Positions 1 to 8,443 of a DNA stretch of 64,000 nucleotides are shown piece by piece (the stretch's first letter is position 1; each line of letters begins with the position of its first letter). The notes beneath the pieces were generated by a model, which did not search any database, was not told the origin of the DNA, and worked only from the letters and a program-made list of their open reading frames with translations. This DNA is from Noviherbaspirillum_A sp047237965 (lineage in GTDB: Bacteria > Pseudomonadota > Gammaproteobacteria > Burkholderiales > Burkholderiaceae_D), in contig NZ_JBDFLX010000003.1 in the NCBI RefSeq assembly GCF_047237965.1, positions 1 through 64,000 on the forward strand, written 5' to 3'. The translations under genes were made by a program, and so were the position numbers.

Positions 1-480
1 TTTAATCTTGCCATCGATAGCAAGCTGCGCGGCTGCGATTTGGTCAGTCTGCGAGTCTGTGACATCACGCAGGGTAAAAGCATCTTCCCGCGCGCAGTGG
101 TCATGCAACGCAAGACACATCGTCCAGTGCAGTTCGAGATTACTGAACAAACGCGACAGTCAGTCGCTAGCTGGATCGAAAAGGCTCATCTCGCAGCAGA
201 TCAGTGTCTGTTTCCCAGCAGGGTCGCGAAGTCGCCTCATTTGTCCACCCGACAGTACGCACGCATCGTGGCCGCCTGGGTGGGCTCCATCGGGTTGGAT
301 GATGCTTCGTATGGCACCCACACCATGTGGCGAACGAAAGCAACGCTGATCTACCGGCGCACGAAGAACCTGAGAGCCGTTCAGTTGCTGCTCGGGCATA
401 CCAAGCTTGAAAGCACTGTGGGTTATCTTGGAATCGAGGTTGATGATGCGCTCGAAATAGCCGAGCAGACAGAAATCTAG
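1..480 (+). CDS. Tyrosine recombinase/integrase, C-terminal part, start outside the window
   Basis: The reading frame is open from base 1 and ends at TAG 478-480, so only the C-terminal ~159 residues are present. The order of conserved elements is that of the catalytic domain of phage-type tyrosine recombinases: a KLRGCDLVSLR segment with the first Arg, a YGTHTM segment, LLGHTKLEST, and a VGYLGIEVDD segment with the Tyr nucleophile. In relatives I know, the histidine is followed by SMRRTKATL, giving the H-x-x-R pair. Here the codon at about 328-330 is TGG, so the catalytic Arg is Trp. CGG to TGG is a single transition. The protein is probably catalytically dead unless the neighbouring Arg substitutes. 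Family call firm, activity doubtful. Confidence 0.85.
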   Translation, partial: FNLAIDSKLRGCDLVSLRVCDITQGKSIFPRAVVMQRKTHRPVQFEITEQTRQSVASWIEKAHLAADQCLFPSRVAKSPHLSTRQYARIVAAWVGSIGLDDASYGTHTMWRTKATLIYRRTKNLRAVQLLLGHTKLESTVGYLGIEVDDALEIAEQTEI

Positions 481-579
481 CGATAGGCCGGCAGGTGTCT
501 TTTCACCACAATGGGCGCTGCCCGGCCAAAACCGGACTGTCGTGGACTGCCGGAGTAGCCTCTTTTTTGCTAATAGCCA

Positions 580-1119
580 ATGCGTCTAAAAGATTCCTCC
601 CAGGTTGAAAAAAAGTTCCGAGCTTTTCTCCGCTCTAGGTCTCTCAAGCTTTCAGCCCTAACTGTGCCAATCGCGCTCGACGCTATGGAAGAGTTTTGGC
701 GCACCAGCCGATTCTCTGACGTCCTTGCTGAGCATGGCGACGGAATCGCGTGCTATGAGGACGTAACCGACCACGGACGCGGAACTCGCCTTGAAATCGG
801 CTTGGTCGGACTTCTCAGGCTTTCATCCAGCGACAGTGGTTTACCTTGCCTAGCTCATAGACTACGACTGCGTCTCTGCTATAGGTGGGACATGGACGTC
901 ATTACGCATGTGCTGCCTGCTGGGACTTGGTCGTTCGCATGTTGGGATTTTCGAGAGTTCGAGTCTTTCAAACGATCGGTTCGCAGTACCGCCGGCTATG
1001 CTGCAATGCAGGACAAAAAGCCTGCTGAGGCAAACGCCTCGTTCGACACCGTTTCGGCGGTGGCGGACGATCTCATGCCAGCCTTCGGAACTCGTCAGAT
1101 GTGGTGGGGAGTGATTTAG
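580..1119 (+). CDS. Hypothetical protein, 179 aa
   Basis: An intact ATG-to-TAG frame with no recognisable family motif. The N-terminus is basic (many Lys/Arg in residues 8-25) and the middle holds several Trp/Cys residues around WDMDVITH and TWSFACWDF. No signal peptide or membrane segment is evident and no good Shine-Dalgarno precedes the ATG. It stands alone between the integrase remnant and a long non-coding stretch. It could be a real orphan gene or an open frame in decayed DNA. Confidence 0.45.
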   Translation: MRLKDSSQVEKKFRAFLRSRSLKLSALTVPIALDAMEEFWRTSRFSDVLAEHGDGIACYEDVTDHGRGTRLEIGLVGLLRLSSSDSGLPCLAHRLRLRLCYRWDMDVITHVLPAGTWSFACWDFREFESFKRSVRSTAGYAAMQDKKPAEANASFDTVSAVADDLMPAFGTRQMWWGVI

Positions 1120-1533
1120 TCTGTCTGCCAACGGCAGCTTTGGGTCGATTTTCCGCGTTCCCATCCCATACACAACTGTCCCTCCCGTAACGGTTTTTGT
1201 CTCCCTCAAATCGGCGAACAACCAAAAAATAGATGTTGTTGGACGGGATGAAAGAAGCCGAATTAACTCTGGGCTGCTTTCTGCCGCAAGGGCAGCCCTT
1301 GCTGGCTAGGCATTAAAAGTCCCTGCGGAAGCTCACCTCTCATCTTTCGATAAGCGAGGTTTCGCAGGTAAGACGCGCAATGCGTCGGGCGCAGGGGACA
1401 AGTCGCGCCGTCATGCTCTACTTGTCGGAATGACTGCGAGTGTAGATGCGTTTTTCGCCTGCTCTATCCACGGCTAGGTTAACCTATGAGAATTATTTGA
1501 AAAATGAACCGGTGGACCCGGTAGGAGACCTTG
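1120..1533. other. Non-coding stretch upstream of the first Bug gene
   Basis: About 410 bases without a convincing gene. The only structure I see is an inverted repeat, GGGCTGC at 1271-1277 and GCAGCCC at 1292-1298. The 3' end carries the ribosome binding site AGGAG (1523-1527) for the gene at 1534. Confidence 0.5.
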
Positions 1534-2499
1534 ATGAAGCGATTCACCAGATTAGCCATTACCATATCACTCTGCGCAGCAAGCATGACTGTTTTTGCGC
1601 AGCAATATCCCAGCAAGCCGGTTAAACTCGTCATCCCTTTCCCCCCTGCAGGCGCCACGGATGTTCTTGGCCGCGCCCTGGGCCAAAAACTCTCCGAGTC
1701 GCTGGGACAGGCGGTCGTCATTGAGAACCGCCCCGGCGCCGGCAGTACGATCGGTGCAGAGCAGGTTGCCAGCGCGCCAGCTGATGGCTATACCTTGCTG
1801 CTTGCATCCGGCTCAATTTGCATCTCCGCGAACCTTTACAAGAAGCTTCCCTTCGATCCTGCGAAAAGCTTCGCCCCGGTGTCGCTGGTTGGCCATGTAC
1901 CGCACATGTTGGTCGCCAATCCAACCGTCCCGGCCAATTCCGTCAAGGAACTAATTGCCCTGGCAAAATCCAAGCCTGGTGAAATGAATGTGGCGTCGCA
2001 GGGCAACGGCACGTTGTCGCATATGGAACTCGAACTGTTCAAGCTGGCTGCTGGCGTCGAGTTGACCCATGTGCCTTACAAGGGCAGTAGCAATGCCATG
2101 ACCGATCTGCTGGCAGGAAATGTGTCGATGCTGTTTGACAGCGTGACTTCTTCGCTTCCTTTGGTGAGGAAAGGACAACTGAAGGCATTGGGCGTGGTCA
2201 GCCCGAAACGGCTGACATTTGCACCAGACATTCCAACCATCACCGAAGCCGGCGTACCGGGGTTCGACGCGGCCAACTGGTTTGCCTTGTTGGCACCTGC
2301 TGGTACCCCGAAGGAAATTGTGCAGGTCCTCAATACCCATGTAGCTAGGGCGCTGGAATCGGCGGAACTGCGCCAGCGCCTGGCTGCCCAGGGCGCGGTT
2401 TTGGAGAGCAGTACACCGGTAGCGCTGGCAATATTGATCAGGGATGATCTGGACCGGTGGGCAAAAGTCGTCAAGCAGGCCGGTATCAAGCTGGAATAG
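1534..2499 (+). CDS. Bug/TctC-family periplasmic solute-binding protein
   Basis: Extracytoplasmic binding protein of the tripartite tricarboxylate transporter type. Betaproteobacteria carry many of these, usually for carboxylates or aromatic acids. Residues 1-23 form a signal peptide ending in VFAQQ. The mature N-terminus YPSKPVKLVIPFPPAGATD and the later VPYKGSSNAMTDLLAG and PTITEAGVPGF segments are hallmarks of the family, and 321 residues is the normal length. The ATG at 1534 is chosen over an in-frame TTG at 1531 because AGGAG at 1523-1527 is spaced 6 bases from it. No TctA/TctB membrane genes are nearby, as is usual for orphan Bug proteins. The ligand cannot be predicted. Confidence 0.93.
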   Translation: MKRFTRLAITISLCAASMTVFAQQYPSKPVKLVIPFPPAGATDVLGRALGQKLSESLGQAVVIENRPGAGSTIGAEQVASAPADGYTLLLASGSICISANLYKKLPFDPAKSFAPVSLVGHVPHMLVANPTVPANSVKELIALAKSKPGEMNVASQGNGTLSHMELELFKLAAGVELTHVPYKGSSNAMTDLLAGNVSMLFDSVTSSLPLVRKGQLKALGVVSPKRLTFAPDIPTITEAGVPGFDAANWFALLAPAGTPKEIVQVLNTHVARALESAELRQRLAAQGAVLESSTPVALAILIRDDLDRWAKVVKQAGIKLE

Positions 2500-2813
2500 C
2501 ATCGAAGCCCGAAGCCCGAGGCCCGAGGCCACCTGCGCACGCGGCATGACGATGGCACGCCGCGTGCAGATGCATAGTTCAGCCTTGATTATGCAGCGAG
2601 TACTGGATTTGATCGGCGTTTTCAGCTGTCCGATCGACCGGGTTCGGCCAAGAGCGGTCATTCAGCTATCCAGTGAATTAAATGTTGCTTTGACAATTTC
2701 CTCATGGCACGATGGGCGGTGGTTGACTGATATCAGCCTCGTACGGCGTCTATCGGACGACCGTGTCCGGATATCCGGACCCGTATCATTTATTCATCGA
2801 CGAGAAAAACGCT
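2500..2813. other. Intergenic region without a gene
   Basis: Short open frames occur on both strands but none has family motifs or a plausible start. Nothing functional is recognisable beyond a possible weak GAGAAAA ribosome site at 2802-2808. Confidence 0.4.
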
Positions 2814-3212
2814 ATGCCACGGCTTGGAATCAAAGACGCATTTGCGAAGTACGGTGCTACGCTGAACAACGTTCAATGGTCCGTATCGGCTTGGGCTCCA
2901 GACGGCTCACTAGTCGTGAGCCTGTGGGCTCATCACTATAGAAAAGGTCCACCAGGCACTGTGGAGTACGCAGACTCTCTAGACCGTTGGAAAGGGCCGG
3001 GGAATGCTGAGTTCCGAAGAAACATCGCTGAAGCCTTTTCAAAGCGCAGGAAGGTAAGGCTGGTTGTTGTAAGCACACCGGAAACAGAGCATGTTCAGTC
3101 CGGTAGCGACGCAAGCGAGGTAAAGAAGGACTTTGATGCTAAGCTTGAACTTATTGGGGAAGTTACCGAACTCAACGGCGATAACTATGTATTTCGGTTC
3201 GCAAAAGCGTAA
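2814..3212 (+). CDS. Hypothetical protein, 132 aa
   Basis: Soluble, mixed-charge protein beginning MPRLGIKDAFAKYGA. The frame extends upstream to 2763, but the ATG at 2814 is favoured by the GAGAAAA purine run just before it and by the protein-like composition from this point. A conserved-looking core has NNVQWSVSAWAPDG, a SLWAHHYRK segment and a RKVRLVVVST strand. The sequence resembles widely distributed proteobacterial hypothetical proteins, but I can assign no domain. It stands alone, with no operon partner. Confidence 0.6.
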   Translation: MPRLGIKDAFAKYGATLNNVQWSVSAWAPDGSLVVSLWAHHYRKGPPGTVEYADSLDRWKGPGNAEFRRNIAEAFSKRRKVRLVVVSTPETEHVQSGSDASEVKKDFDAKLELIGEVTELNGDNYVFRFAKA

Positions 3213-3537
3213 TCATGCTTGCGTAGGCAAGGCCTAACCTTTCCATCGAGAAGACGTCGCACGACAGACCAAGGGCCGCCGCTCATGTCAAACGTTGAAA
3301 TTCAAAACGGCTATGTCCGCTTTCGAGGATCCCAACTGACTGGTTTGGGCCGGGTACGGCCACCCAGTCCGCCCGGAAGCGGCCAAAACCAGTCGTTTAA
3401 GTTACAACTATTAGATTTGTTATTCAAATATTAAAAAGACCACAAATAGAGGATTCTGGAAAAGGTGGTTAAAAGGAATTAACTGGAAACAATGTTTTGA
3501 AAGACTAGACCTTCAGCACGTTTCCATTGTGAACTAA
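3213..3537. other. Intergenic region, no supported gene
   Basis: Contains a short open frame near 3284-3434 that does not look like protein. It also has a GGCCGGGTACGGCC-type GC-rich palindromic patch (about 3348-3362) and an AT-rich tail leading to the transposase gene on the other strand. Confidence 0.35.
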
Positions 3538-5259
3538 CTAACGAAAGCTCGGATCTTTGCAATTGTTTTCTGGAGAAAATTGGGTCGAGGTGCGCTCCAA
3601 TCCCCAGAGCTTCTTGCCGGCTGCTTTGGGATGTGCAAGATAATGCTGGTTCCTCTCTGCGAAGTAAAGGTCAATCGCATGCATAGCATCTTCCTTCGTC
3701 GCGTAGTCGCTGTTATGGATGATCGCCTTTGACATGCCACTAAAGACTGATTCGATAATGTTCAGAAATTGTGCGGCAGCCGGTAGCGGAACAATTTCGA
3801 TAAGAGGCAGATGCGTGGATAGAGCGGCCGCGTTGTGTTCTTCCACAAAGTTCAGCAAGCTGTTCGATTTATGCCAACTCGCCGCATCCCAGGATAAATA
3901 TAGCTTATCTGTTGTTGGGTACTTCTCAATCAATGCATTTGCCAGCTTGATCATCTCCGCGCTATCCTTAACAGGCGAGAAGAAATGCGTAATCTGGTTT
4001 CGAGAAAGCTCAAGCGCCGCTGTACAAATCAGCCTGCCTTTGGACCTTTGAAACTGAGGCACAATACGCTGCCCTTTAATCGGCGACAACGAGCGTCCCA
4101 TTTGCATTTTTACGGAAAACGGGCCGTACTCATCAATGGAGAAAAAGCGTTCATTGTCTTTCAAGTGGCCAAGGATGTCTTGGATATGCGCCACCTTTAG
4201 CTTGTAATTGGGATCGTGGCTGGTAAGCACTTTGCGCGCGCATTTCCACCTGAATCCTGAGTCTTTTATTATTTTACGCAATATGCCATAAGAAGTAGAG
4301 AGTCCTTTGGCTTTTAAGACTTTTTCCAAGTCGTTCATGCGCCAGGAAGTACGGTTGATCCCTGAAAGCGACGGTGGTTCGTGCAGCAGGGAAAAGATCG
4401 TCTTCTTGAGCGTGGAGTCATTTTCTTTCTTAAGCCGAGGCTGAGACAAAAAGACGCCTTTTACACCGCCAAGCTTATTAGCCTTGAGGTAACTGCACGC
4501 AGTGCGAAGACTAATACCTAAGAACTTGATGAGACAATTAATAGGCCAGTTTTGATCTTGGGCGAGCAGAAACAATACTTTCTTCCTATTAGTCTTCTTA
4601 TTGGTCTTCCTTTCAGGAAACAATTTATCAAGCAAATATTGTGTATCTGCTTCTGAAAAAACTTTGGAATCGTATCTTTCCGTTTTTTCGAGGTCGGCTA
4701 GCCATCGATCCCATTCTGCACGCAACCAATATTCGCGGTTTATGAGAGGCTTCGCCAAAGCAGTCGATTTGTTGTGGATTTTTCGGCGCCGTTCAACAGC
4801 TGCTTGGCTGCTTCCAGTTAATGTATCCCGCGGGAAAAGTGACGAAATAAATTTGGCACCTTCCTCATCCGGCAACCTGCGAACGATGTGCTGGACTGTC
4901 TGCCATAAGTGCCCTTCATCCGCATCTTCATAAATTTTACGGTAGTGGAACACTGAACCTAACGAGCCTTTGTAACCGTCGCGTTGCATCTGATGATAGA
5001 GCTCAGTCGTCGAAAGACGTGAAGCTTCCGGTAGGCGGTGATTGTCTGCTATTTGCCTCTCTACAATATCGTTGTGAACTTTTGGACGCCCATTTTGCAA
5101 ACCTTCTTTGTATCTGAAGCCCGGCGGCTTTTCATAGGCAAGCATTTTCCGAATCGTGCTGATACCGATGTGTTCTGAAGCGCTAACGGCGGTTCTTGTT
5201 TTGCCCTTCAACAATATTAACTCTCGTACTCGCGCCCACTGAGCAAAGTCTGTGTACAT
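3538..5259 (-). CDS. IS630-type DDE transposase, long form
   Basis: The C-terminal half has the DDE_3 catalytic layout: FSIDEYGPF (first Asp), LYLSWDAASWHKS (second Asp) and NIIESVFSGM (Glu). The spacing and the tail with YFAERNQHYL are typical of IS630/Tc1-like enzymes. The N-terminal ~300 residues carry helix-turn-helix-like segments and are longer than in classic IS630 proteins of ~340 residues. The ATG at 5259 is preferred over an upstream GTG at 5271. The frame is intact. I could not identify terminal inverted repeats with confidence, so element borders are left open. Confidence 0.85.
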   Translation of the reverse strand: MYTDFAQWARVRELILLKGKTRTAVSASEHIGISTIRKMLAYEKPPGFRYKEGLQNGRPKVHNDIVERQIADNHRLPEASRLSTTELYHQMQRDGYKGSLGSVFHYRKIYEDADEGHLWQTVQHIVRRLPDEEGAKFISSLFPRDTLTGSSQAAVERRRKIHNKSTALAKPLINREYWLRAEWDRWLADLEKTERYDSKVFSEADTQYLLDKLFPERKTNKKTNRKKVLFLLAQDQNWPINCLIKFLGISLRTACSYLKANKLGGVKGVFLSQPRLKKENDSTLKKTIFSLLHEPPSLSGINRTSWRMNDLEKVLKAKGLSTSYGILRKIIKDSGFRWKCARKVLTSHDPNYKLKVAHIQDILGHLKDNERFFSIDEYGPFSVKMQMGRSLSPIKGQRIVPQFQRSKGRLICTAALELSRNQITHFFSPVKDSAEMIKLANALIEKYPTTDKLYLSWDAASWHKSNSLLNFVEEHNAAALSTHLPLIEIVPLPAAAQFLNIIESVFSGMSKAIIHNSDYATKEDAMHAIDLYFAERNQHYLAHPKAAGKKLWGLERTSTQFSPENNCKDPSFR

Positions 5260-5430
5260 GATGAAATCCACATGATCGCAAGGTAGAAACTGTCGTCGAC
5301 CCCCTTTCGCAGGATAGGACGATTTGATGATTTAGCGAGCGTTTTTGTATTTCATCACTTCAACAAATCTACCAAAAGGTATAAATTAACTAACTTATGG
5401 TTAAATTTTCTCATTTGAATCGGGGGCACT

Positions 5431-5661
5431 ATGACCAAAGACGAATGCAGTCGCTTGAACATTTCCCTTCTTCTGTTAGAAATGATTATCGATATTTCCG
5501 ACGGAAAAGAATGCGAAATCACCGATTTAGCCTGGGCCGCACATAGTTATGTCCAGTCTGTCACGCTTGAGGCGGTACTACCGGACACAGAAGCACAAGA
5601 GCTATACGCAAAGTTGCAAGCCTCTCATGCCATTGTCGAAGCAAGAAACAAAGCCGATTAG
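5431..5661 (+). CDS. Small hypothetical protein, 76 aa
   Basis: ATG preceded by a GGGGG purine run at 5421-5425. The product is acidic and alpha-helical in character (LLLLEMIIDIS, EAQELYAKLQASHAIVEA). It has no signal peptide or known motif. It lies just beyond the 5' side of the IS630-type transposase gene and may be a chromosomal gene or cargo. Confidence 0.45.
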   Translation: MTKDECSRLNISLLLLEMIIDISDGKECEITDLAWAAHSYVQSVTLEAVLPDTEAQELYAKLQASHAIVEARNKAD

Positions 5662-5760
5662 ACAAATCAGACGCTAGACAGCGTTGATCGGGGAGTGGAG
5701 CAGACTAAGCGTTGACTATCTGGCTTGGTAAGGTTTAGGTCCGTATATGGACTCCTCCTC

Positions 5761-6012
5761 GTTTGCAAACAATCCGAATTCAGGCCATGGGGTACGACTG
5801 CTCACGTATATCCGGTCTCGCACTGCTGCATCTGTTTCAGATGCTAGATCCTGATGGGCTATTCGCGCGCTGACTCCCTATCGCTTTGACGGGCTTGGTA
5901 GCCTCAGACCTTTACGGGTTCTGTCAGCGCCGGTTCGACCTGTTGGCCATCATGCGGCTTGTCATGCAATCGTGGTTCGGATACTCCTGTAATGGTACTT
6001 CTGCTGCTGAGC
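5761..6012 (-). ncRNA. Candidate bridge/seeker RNA region of IS110 copy 1
   Basis: The non-coding part 3' of the transposase. Read on the minus strand it shares many blocks with 47230-47479, for example AACCACGATTGCA, TGGCCAACAGGTCGAACCGG, GCGCGAATAGCCCAT, GAGACCGGATATACGTGAG and GGATTGTTTGCAAACGAGG. Short variable patches lie between the blocks. Conserved stems with variable loops fit the guide RNA known for the IS110/IS1111 family, which in IS1111-type elements is encoded downstream of the gene. Exact RNA ends are not visible. Confidence 0.6.
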
Positions 6013-7038
6013 TTATGCCAATTCCGGTTGGTAATCAGTGTCTTTAGTCATCATTGCCCAGGCGATGCGTGCTGTCTTGTTGGCCAATGCCACCGCGGCG
6101 ATGTTCGGGTGACGCGTTGTTGCGATTCGCATCACCCAGGTGCTCAATCGATCAGTCTTAGCTTGAGCAGTGCGAATGACTGCTCTGGCCCCGTGCACGA
6201 GCAAACTCCGCAGATACGCGTCACCACGCTTGCTAATGCCGAGCAAACGCTCCTTTCCTCCCGAGCTATTTTGTTTGGGCGCGAGCCCGAACGAAGCAGC
6301 CATCTGTCTTCCGCTGGCGAACTGGCTGGCGTCACCGACGGTGGCTAATAATGCTGTCGTAGTCACCGCACCAATTCCGCGCAGTTGCAGCAACCGTACA
6401 GCCACCGGATCCTGTCGAGCGATCTGCTCGATTTCCTGATCGAGTTGCTGGACACGCTCATCTAATGCCAGCAGGTCTTGCCATAGTCCGCGTAAAAGCC
6501 GACGGAATCGCTCACTCAAACCGTTCTCTTGATCCTCGAGCCATCGTGGGATTGCCGCTCTTAAGTGCAGCAATTCTTTCGGTGCCACGAGACCGTATTC
6601 CGACGTTAATCCTCGAATTTGGTTGCCTTTGGCTTTGCGCTGATCAATCAGGCTGGCTCGGACCCGATGCACAGCCTGAACATCTTGCTGTTCGACGGCT
6701 TTTACCGCTACAAAGCGCATGTTCGGCCGGCTTATCGCTTCGCAGATCGCCTCGGCATCGTTGGCGTCGTTCTTGTTGCTCTTGACATAGGGTTTGACGA
6801 ACTGAGGGGCAACAGGCTTGACGGTATATCCTCGCGCCTGCAGCAACCGAGCCCAGTGATGCGCACCACTGCACGCTTCCATGCCAATCTCGCAGCCAGG
6901 CTCGATTCGGTCCGTCAGCGCTTTGATCCAGTCGCCCCGGCCGAGCTTGCATCGCCATATCGCCTTCTCATAACGATCAACACCGTGGATCTGAAAGACA
7001 TTTTTTGCCAAGTCGACTCCAACGCGGATAAGCTTCAT
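6013..7038 (-). CDS. IS110-family transposase (DEDD recombinase), copy 1
   Basis: 341 residues, intact. The N-terminal RuvC-like part has RVGVDLAKNVFQIHGVD, EIGMEACSGAHHWA and KSNKNDANDAEAI, which supply the acidic DEDD residues. The C-terminal Tnp20 part has LLQLRGIGAVTTTALL, the nucleophile-region ASFGLAPKQNSSGGKERLLG, and SKRGDAYLRSLLVHGAR. AAGGAG lies just before the ATG. Enzymes of this group act with an element-encoded guide RNA. The copy at 46198 is clearly homologous but differs at many residues, so the two are diverged relatives and not a recent duplication. Confidence 0.95.
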   Translation of the reverse strand: MKLIRVGVDLAKNVFQIHGVDRYEKAIWRCKLGRGDWIKALTDRIEPGCEIGMEACSGAHHWARLLQARGYTVKPVAPQFVKPYVKSNKNDANDAEAICEAISRPNMRFVAVKAVEQQDVQAVHRVRASLIDQRKAKGNQIRGLTSEYGLVAPKELLHLRAAIPRWLEDQENGLSERFRRLLRGLWQDLLALDERVQQLDQEIEQIARQDPVAVRLLQLRGIGAVTTTALLATVGDASQFASGRQMAASFGLAPKQNSSGGKERLLGISKRGDAYLRSLLVHGARAVIRTAQAKTDRLSTWVMRIATTRHPNIAAVALANKTARIAWAMMTKDTDYQPELA

Positions 7039-7228
7039 GACGGACTCCTTCTTTTCAAACCGGTAGTGTGGAAACTCCAGTTTGGCACTTGCGTGCCTTC
7101 AGGGGGAGGAGGAGTCCATCCCATTGCTTTGCTTGCTCCGCAGTTCCCGAGTTTATAGTCCATTAATAACGCAAGTCAGAACAAATTATGCTTCAGTGGT
7201 CACCGGAGAGCACAACTGATAACCCTGG

Positions 7229-8440
7229 TCAATTTCCCTTTCCTAGCCAAGCCCAGGAAAGGAATGCCGAGCATCCTGCAAAGCACGTTACACATCCAAG
7301 CGAGAGCGCAGTGTTGGATGGCAGCATGGTAATGACGAGACTGCCCATCGAGCCAGCGCCTATGCGCAGGCAACTCACGAGCGCAGCAGCCGATCCCACT
7401 AGCAAGGGCGCAGCGCTCATACTGCCTAGTGTAGCGGTCGGCATCAATAGGCCATTACCGATTCCAAACAGCAGCATCGGAAATGCAACCGACCACGGCG
7501 TAGGCGGAAAGCCCAACGCCAGCAAGGTAATGAGCGTGCCGGCGGCAATGAAGAGCAGGCATCCACCCTCAATGAGGGATTTCTCGCTTACTCGCGATGC
7601 CATGCGCGTAGTTAAAAAGGTACCTACCATGAAACCTGCTGCCGGCATGGCTGCAAACAATCCATAATCTTCTGGCGCCACTTGCATGCTCCCTATCAAC
7701 AGCACTGGCGCCCCAGTCTGAAAAGTGAACAGCCCGATTGCTCCGCACATTACCGGGATGGTATGCACTTGGAACTTGCGCATTCTCAGCAGTCCGACAT
7801 AGCTGGTCGCCATCGATAGAAAATCGTTGGCATTGCGCTTGTTAGCGGGTAGCGTTTCTACTAGCCTTTGAGCAGCCAAGATGAACAGCGCCAGCGCCAT
7901 CCCAACGACAACTACGAAGTTCGCTTGCCACCCGAGATGCTGTTGCACATAGCCGCCGAACATCGGCGCAAGCATCGGGGCCATTGCCACTACCATCGAA
8001 ACTTGCGCAGCCGCCTTCGCTGCAGCCGGCCCAACTAGCGCATCCTTTACCATCGATCTCGAAAGCACCAGACCGCCGCTAGCCCCAATGCCCTGCAGCA
8101 CTCGCCCTGCCAATAGTATGGGCACGCTGTGCGCCATCAGTGCGACAATACTGCCGACCAGGAAGACAAACAGCATGGCGAGCCCTACATGGCGCCGCCC
8201 GAGTCGATCGCTCATTGGGCCAACAACCAGTGAAAACAGTGCCATTGAGGCCAGATACACCGTAATGGTGTCTTGAATTTCGCCGGACCCTACGTCAAAA
8301 TCGGCGGCCATGGCAGGGATAGAAGGAAAATGTACTGCTGAAGCGAATAACCCGAGCCCTGGCAGCAGGCTTATTATCCATAGCGGAGGCAATGCCTGGG
8401 CGCCCGCATTTGATGACAAAGCCATAGGTTCAGCAACCAC
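7229..8440 (-). CDS. MFS transporter, Bcr/CflA-like (DHA1) type
   Basis: A 403-residue, 12-helix membrane protein. The loop 2-3 signature VVGPMSDRLGRRHVG is the MFS motif A, and GRVLQGIGASGGLVLSRSMV with MAPMLAPMFGGYV matches the DHA1 drug/metabolite group. The start is GTG at 8440, three bases after the CoA-transferase stop. An ATG at 8425 is an alternative. It is the last gene of module A, whose other products act on acyl-CoA compounds, so uptake or efflux of the substrate or a pathway acid is more likely than drug resistance. That role is inference. Confidence 0.88.
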   Translation of the reverse strand: MVAEPMALSSNAGAQALPPLWIISLLPGLGLFASAVHFPSIPAMAADFDVGSGEIQDTITVYLASMALFSLVVGPMSDRLGRRHVGLAMLFVFLVGSIVALMAHSVPILLAGRVLQGIGASGGLVLSRSMVKDALVGPAAAKAAAQVSMVVAMAPMLAPMFGGYVQQHLGWQANFVVVVGMALALFILAAQRLVETLPANKRNANDFLSMATSYVGLLRMRKFQVHTIPVMCGAIGLFTFQTGAPVLLIGSMQVAPEDYGLFAAMPAAGFMVGTFLTTRMASRVSEKSLIEGGCLLFIAAGTLITLLALGFPPTPWSVAFPMLLFGIGNGLLMPTATLGSMSAAPLLVGSAAALVSCLRIGAGSMGSLVITMLPSNTALSLGCVTCFAGCSAFLSWAWLGKGN

Positions 8441-8443
8441 TCA

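Larger units (their letters stand above)
5747..7119 (-). mobile_element. IS110-family (IS1111-like) element, copy 1
   Basis: Bounded by the 14-base inverted repeat ATGGACTCCTCCTC at 5747-5760 and its complement at 7106-7119. It contains one transposase gene and about 250 bases of non-coding DNA 3' of it. Element 46118-47493 has the same architecture, the same end sequences and a closely similar 3' non-coding region. Outer flanks also agree between copies (TATATGG at one end, CCATCCCATTGCT at the other), so the true tips may extend a few bases further. Confidence 0.85.

Noticed and set aside
3219..3434. 71-codon frame upstream of the IS630-type transposase gene
   Set aside because: Its composition is not protein-like, it covers a GC-rich palindromic patch, and it has no ribosome site or family resemblance.
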